Source: Jiangella anatolica (GTDB lineage Bacteria; Actinomycetota; Actinomycetes; Jiangellales; Jiangellaceae). From it: DNA of 33,929 nucleotides. The notes beneath the pieces are model-generated. The model was not told the origin of the DNA. It did no database searches and worked only from the letters and a program-made list of their open reading frames with translations. The stretch covers positions 1 to 33,929 of the forward strand of contig NZ_POTW01000077.1 of assembly GCF_003236295.1 (NCBI RefSeq), in the 5' to 3' direction. The translations under genes were made by a program, and so were the position numbers. Below, piece by piece: positions 32,305-33,929 of the stretch. The stretch's first letter is position 1, and every line of letters starts with the position of its first letter.

Positions 32305-33893
32305 TCAGGGTCGTGAGCATGCCGGGCCACCACGGCGGAGTGGTCGCCACGCCGCACACGCTGAGCACGCGCGCCGGCATCGAGATCCTGCAGGCCGGCG
32401 GCAACGCCGTCGACGCCGCGATCGCCGCCTGCGCCGTCCAGGGCGTGGTGGCGCCGGAGACCTGCGGCATCGGCGGCGACCTGTTCGCGCTGGTGCACCG
32501 CCCGGGCGACGCGGCGCCGCTGGCGCTGAACGCCTCCGGCCGGGCCGGCTCCGGTGTCGACGCGGCCGCGCTGCGGGCCGCCGGGCACACCGAGATCCCG
32601 CGCGGCCACCCGGGCGCGATCCCGGTTCCGGGCTGCGTCGACGGCTGGGACGCGCTGTCCTCGCGGCTGGGCCGGTTGGGGCTGGCCGCGTCGCTGGCGC
32701 CGGCGATCCGGCTGGCCGAGGAGGGCTTCCCGGCCAACGACGAGCTCGTGGCGGCGTTCCGATCGTCCGCCGCGGAGCTCGCCGGGGTCGAGGCGGCGGC
32801 GCCGCTGCTGCGCGCGTCGCGCGGGTCGACGATCGTCCGGTCGCAGCTGGCGGCGACGCTGCGGCTGGTGGCCGACGGCGGGCGCGCGGCGTTCTACGAG
32901 GGCCCGCCGGGCGCCGCGATCAGCGCCGCCGTCGACGGCGTCATCACCACGTCGGACCTGGAGCGCAGCCAGGCCGACTGGGTCGTGCCGGTGTCGGCGT
33001 CCGCGTGGGGCGTCACCGGCTGGACCGTCCCGCCGAACTCGCAGGGCTACCTGGCCGTCGGCGGCGCCGCCGTGCTGGAACGGCTCGGCTGGACCGACGA
33101 TCCCGGCGACCCGCGGTCGTGGCACCTGCAGATCGAGGCGCACCGGGCGCTGGCCGCCGGGCGCGACTCGGTCGTCGTCGACCCCGGGCGGGTCCCGGTC
33201 GACGCCGGCCGGCTGCTCGACCCGGCCCGGCTGGACGCCGTCGCCGCCTCCGTCGACCCGTCCGCCGCGCGGGATCTCTACGCGCCCGCCGGGGCCGCCG
33301 GTGGCACCGCCTACCTGTGCGTCGTCGACGGCGCCGGGCTGGCCGTGTCGCTGATCCAGTCCAACTTCCACGGCATCGGCGCGCTGGTCGGGGCCGGGTC
33401 GGCCGGCTTCCTGCTGCACGACCGCGGCCGCGGCTTCAGCCTGCTGGAGGGGCATCCGGGCGAGCTGGGGCCGGGCCGGCGGCCGCTGCACACGCTATCG
33501 CCGACGCTGTGGACCCGCGACGAGCGGCTGGCGCTGGTGCTGGGCACCCGCGGCGGGCACGTCCAGCCGCAGCTGGTGCAGCAGGTCGCGGCGTTCGTGC
33601 TGGGCGCCGGCCTGGACCCGGACGAGGCGCAGGCCCGGCCGCGCTGGACGGTCGAGCCGGCGCCGACGCCGCCGGGCGCGCCGGTGCCGTCGGGGTGGCG
33701 GGTGCGGGTCGAGCCGGACGTCCCCGCGCGGGTCGTCGACGGGCTGCGCCGGCGCGGCCACCAGGTCGTCCCGGCCGACGGGCCGCAGTCCGGCTGGGGC
33801 CCGGTCTCGGTGATCCAGGTCGACGAGGCGGCCGGGTGGCGGCTGTCCGCGCGCGATCCGCGCGTGGCGACGACGGCGGTCGCGACCGCCTAG
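32301..33893 (+). CDS. Gamma-glutamyltransferase family protein
   Basis: A 530-aa Ntn-hydrolase precursor. GVVATPHTLSTRAGIEILQA, GGNAVDAAIAACAVQGVVAP and TCGIGGDLFALVHRPG are the N-terminal GGT signatures. The autoprocessing nucleophile is probably Thr336 in AGGTAYLCVVDGAGLAVSLI, leaving a small subunit of about 195 residues. The second conserved loop reads LSPTLWTRDERLALVLGTRG, where classical GGTs have GSPGG. The family transfers or hydrolyses gamma-glutamyl or related acyl groups; no signal peptide is seen, so a cytosolic location is likely. GTG 32301 overlaps the upstream stop (GTGA); GTG 32313 or ATG 32319 (AGGG 8 nt upstream) are real alternatives. Confidence 0.88.
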   Translation: MIRVVSMPGHHGGVVATPHTLSTRAGIEILQAGGNAVDAAIAACAVQGVVAPETCGIGGDLFALVHRPGDAAPLALNASGRAGSGVDAAALRAAGHTEIPRGHPGAIPVPGCVDGWDALSSRLGRLGLAASLAPAIRLAEEGFPANDELVAAFRSSAAELAGVEAAAPLLRASRGSTIVRSQLAATLRLVADGGRAAFYEGPPGAAISAAVDGVITTSDLERSQADWVVPVSASAWGVTGWTVPPNSQGYLAVGGAAVLERLGWTDDPGDPRSWHLQIEAHRALAAGRDSVVVDPGRVPVDAGRLLDPARLDAVAASVDPSAARDLYAPAGAAGGTAYLCVVDGAGLAVSLIQSNFHGIGALVGAGSAGFLLHDRGRGFSLLEGHPGELGPGRRPLHTLSPTLWTRDERLALVLGTRGGHVQPQLVQQVAAFVLGAGLDPDEAQARPRWTVEPAPTPPGAPVPSGWRVRVEPDVPARVVDGLRRRGHQVVPADGPQSGWGPVSVIQVDEAAGWRLSARDPRVATTAVATA

Positions 33894-33896
33894 GTT
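33891..33896 (+). promoter_or_regulatory. Candidate -10 box overlapping the GGT stop codon
   Basis: The GGT stop TAG forms the start of TAGGTT. Seven nt later comes ATG 33904. The arrangement matches the other leaderless-type starts of this window. Confidence 0.4.
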
Positions 33897-33903
33897 GGAG
33901 ATC

Positions 33904-33929
33904 ATGAGCACGCCCACCCCGCCTCCGCC
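33904..33929 (+). CDS. Start of a further gene, cut by the window edge
   Basis: Only about eight codons are visible, beginning MSTPTPPP. The ATG lies 10 bp after the GGT stop, 7 nt behind TAGGTT and close behind a GGAG. Too little remains to name a product; a Pro/Thr-rich start is common in actinobacterial membrane or cell-wall proteins. Confidence 0.4.

Overview
The window is chromosomal DNA of a high-GC actinobacterium. GTG starts are frequent, genes are tightly packed with ATGA/GTGA overlaps, and several starts sit about 7 nt behind a TANNNT hexamer (leaderless type). Gene content points the same way: PaaX, DUF3117, a CU044_5270-type protein, actinobacterial DapD and a FolP2-type protein. 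No tRNA, rRNA, CRISPR array, transposase or prophage gene was seen. I cannot name genus or species with confidence.

Region 1 (1-12955, all minus strand) is a surface-glycopolymer locus. In transcription order it holds an LCP-family glycopolymer ligase, a GT2 glycosyltransferase, a GT4-like transferase, an ABC-2 permease and its ATPase (Wzm/Wzt or TagG/TagH type), five more glycosyltransferases, and an acyltransferase with a left-handed beta helix cut by the window edge. Most neighbours overlap by 4-8 nt or lie within about 20 bp; the one larger gap (127 bp) precedes the permease. The plausible pathway is glycan assembly at the inner face of the membrane, export by the ABC pair, then attachment to peptidoglycan by the LCP protein. 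The polymer itself cannot be predicted.

Region 2 (12956-13938) is a 983-bp gene-free stretch. It carries two ~170-bp elements, each an imperfect palindrome, in opposite orientation about 430 bp apart, with small AT-richer palindromes between them. This is the least explained part of the window.

Region 3 (13939-20382) holds a YdhR-like small protein, an M17 leucyl aminopeptidase, a DUF3117 protein, a translationally coupled paaX / enoyl-CoA isomerase pair, 3-methyladenine DNA glycosylase I, an SRPBCC protein, a small membrane-anchored DivIVA-like protein and a FolP2-type dihydropteroate synthase homologue. Region 4 (20383-25257) has a 58-aa orphan, a 978-aa AAA/LuxR regulator and an APC amino-acid permease. 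Region 5 (25258-33929) has a LOG-family hydrolase, dapE, a double-VOC protein, a sigma factor overlapping a CU044_5270-type protein, a secreted I36-type inhibitor, dapD, a muralytic-like exported protein, a gamma-glutamyltransferase and the first codons of one more gene.

Regions 3-5 resemble in content the Mycobacterium tuberculosis segment Rv1201c-Rv1211 (dapD, dapE, LOG, folP2, Rv1209, tagA, DUF3117). Here that set is expanded by insertions and several genes have changed orientation. dapD and dapE serve the lysine/diaminopimelate pathway that feeds peptidoglycan. The LCP protein, the DivIVA-like protein and the muralytic-like protein add to a cell-envelope theme.
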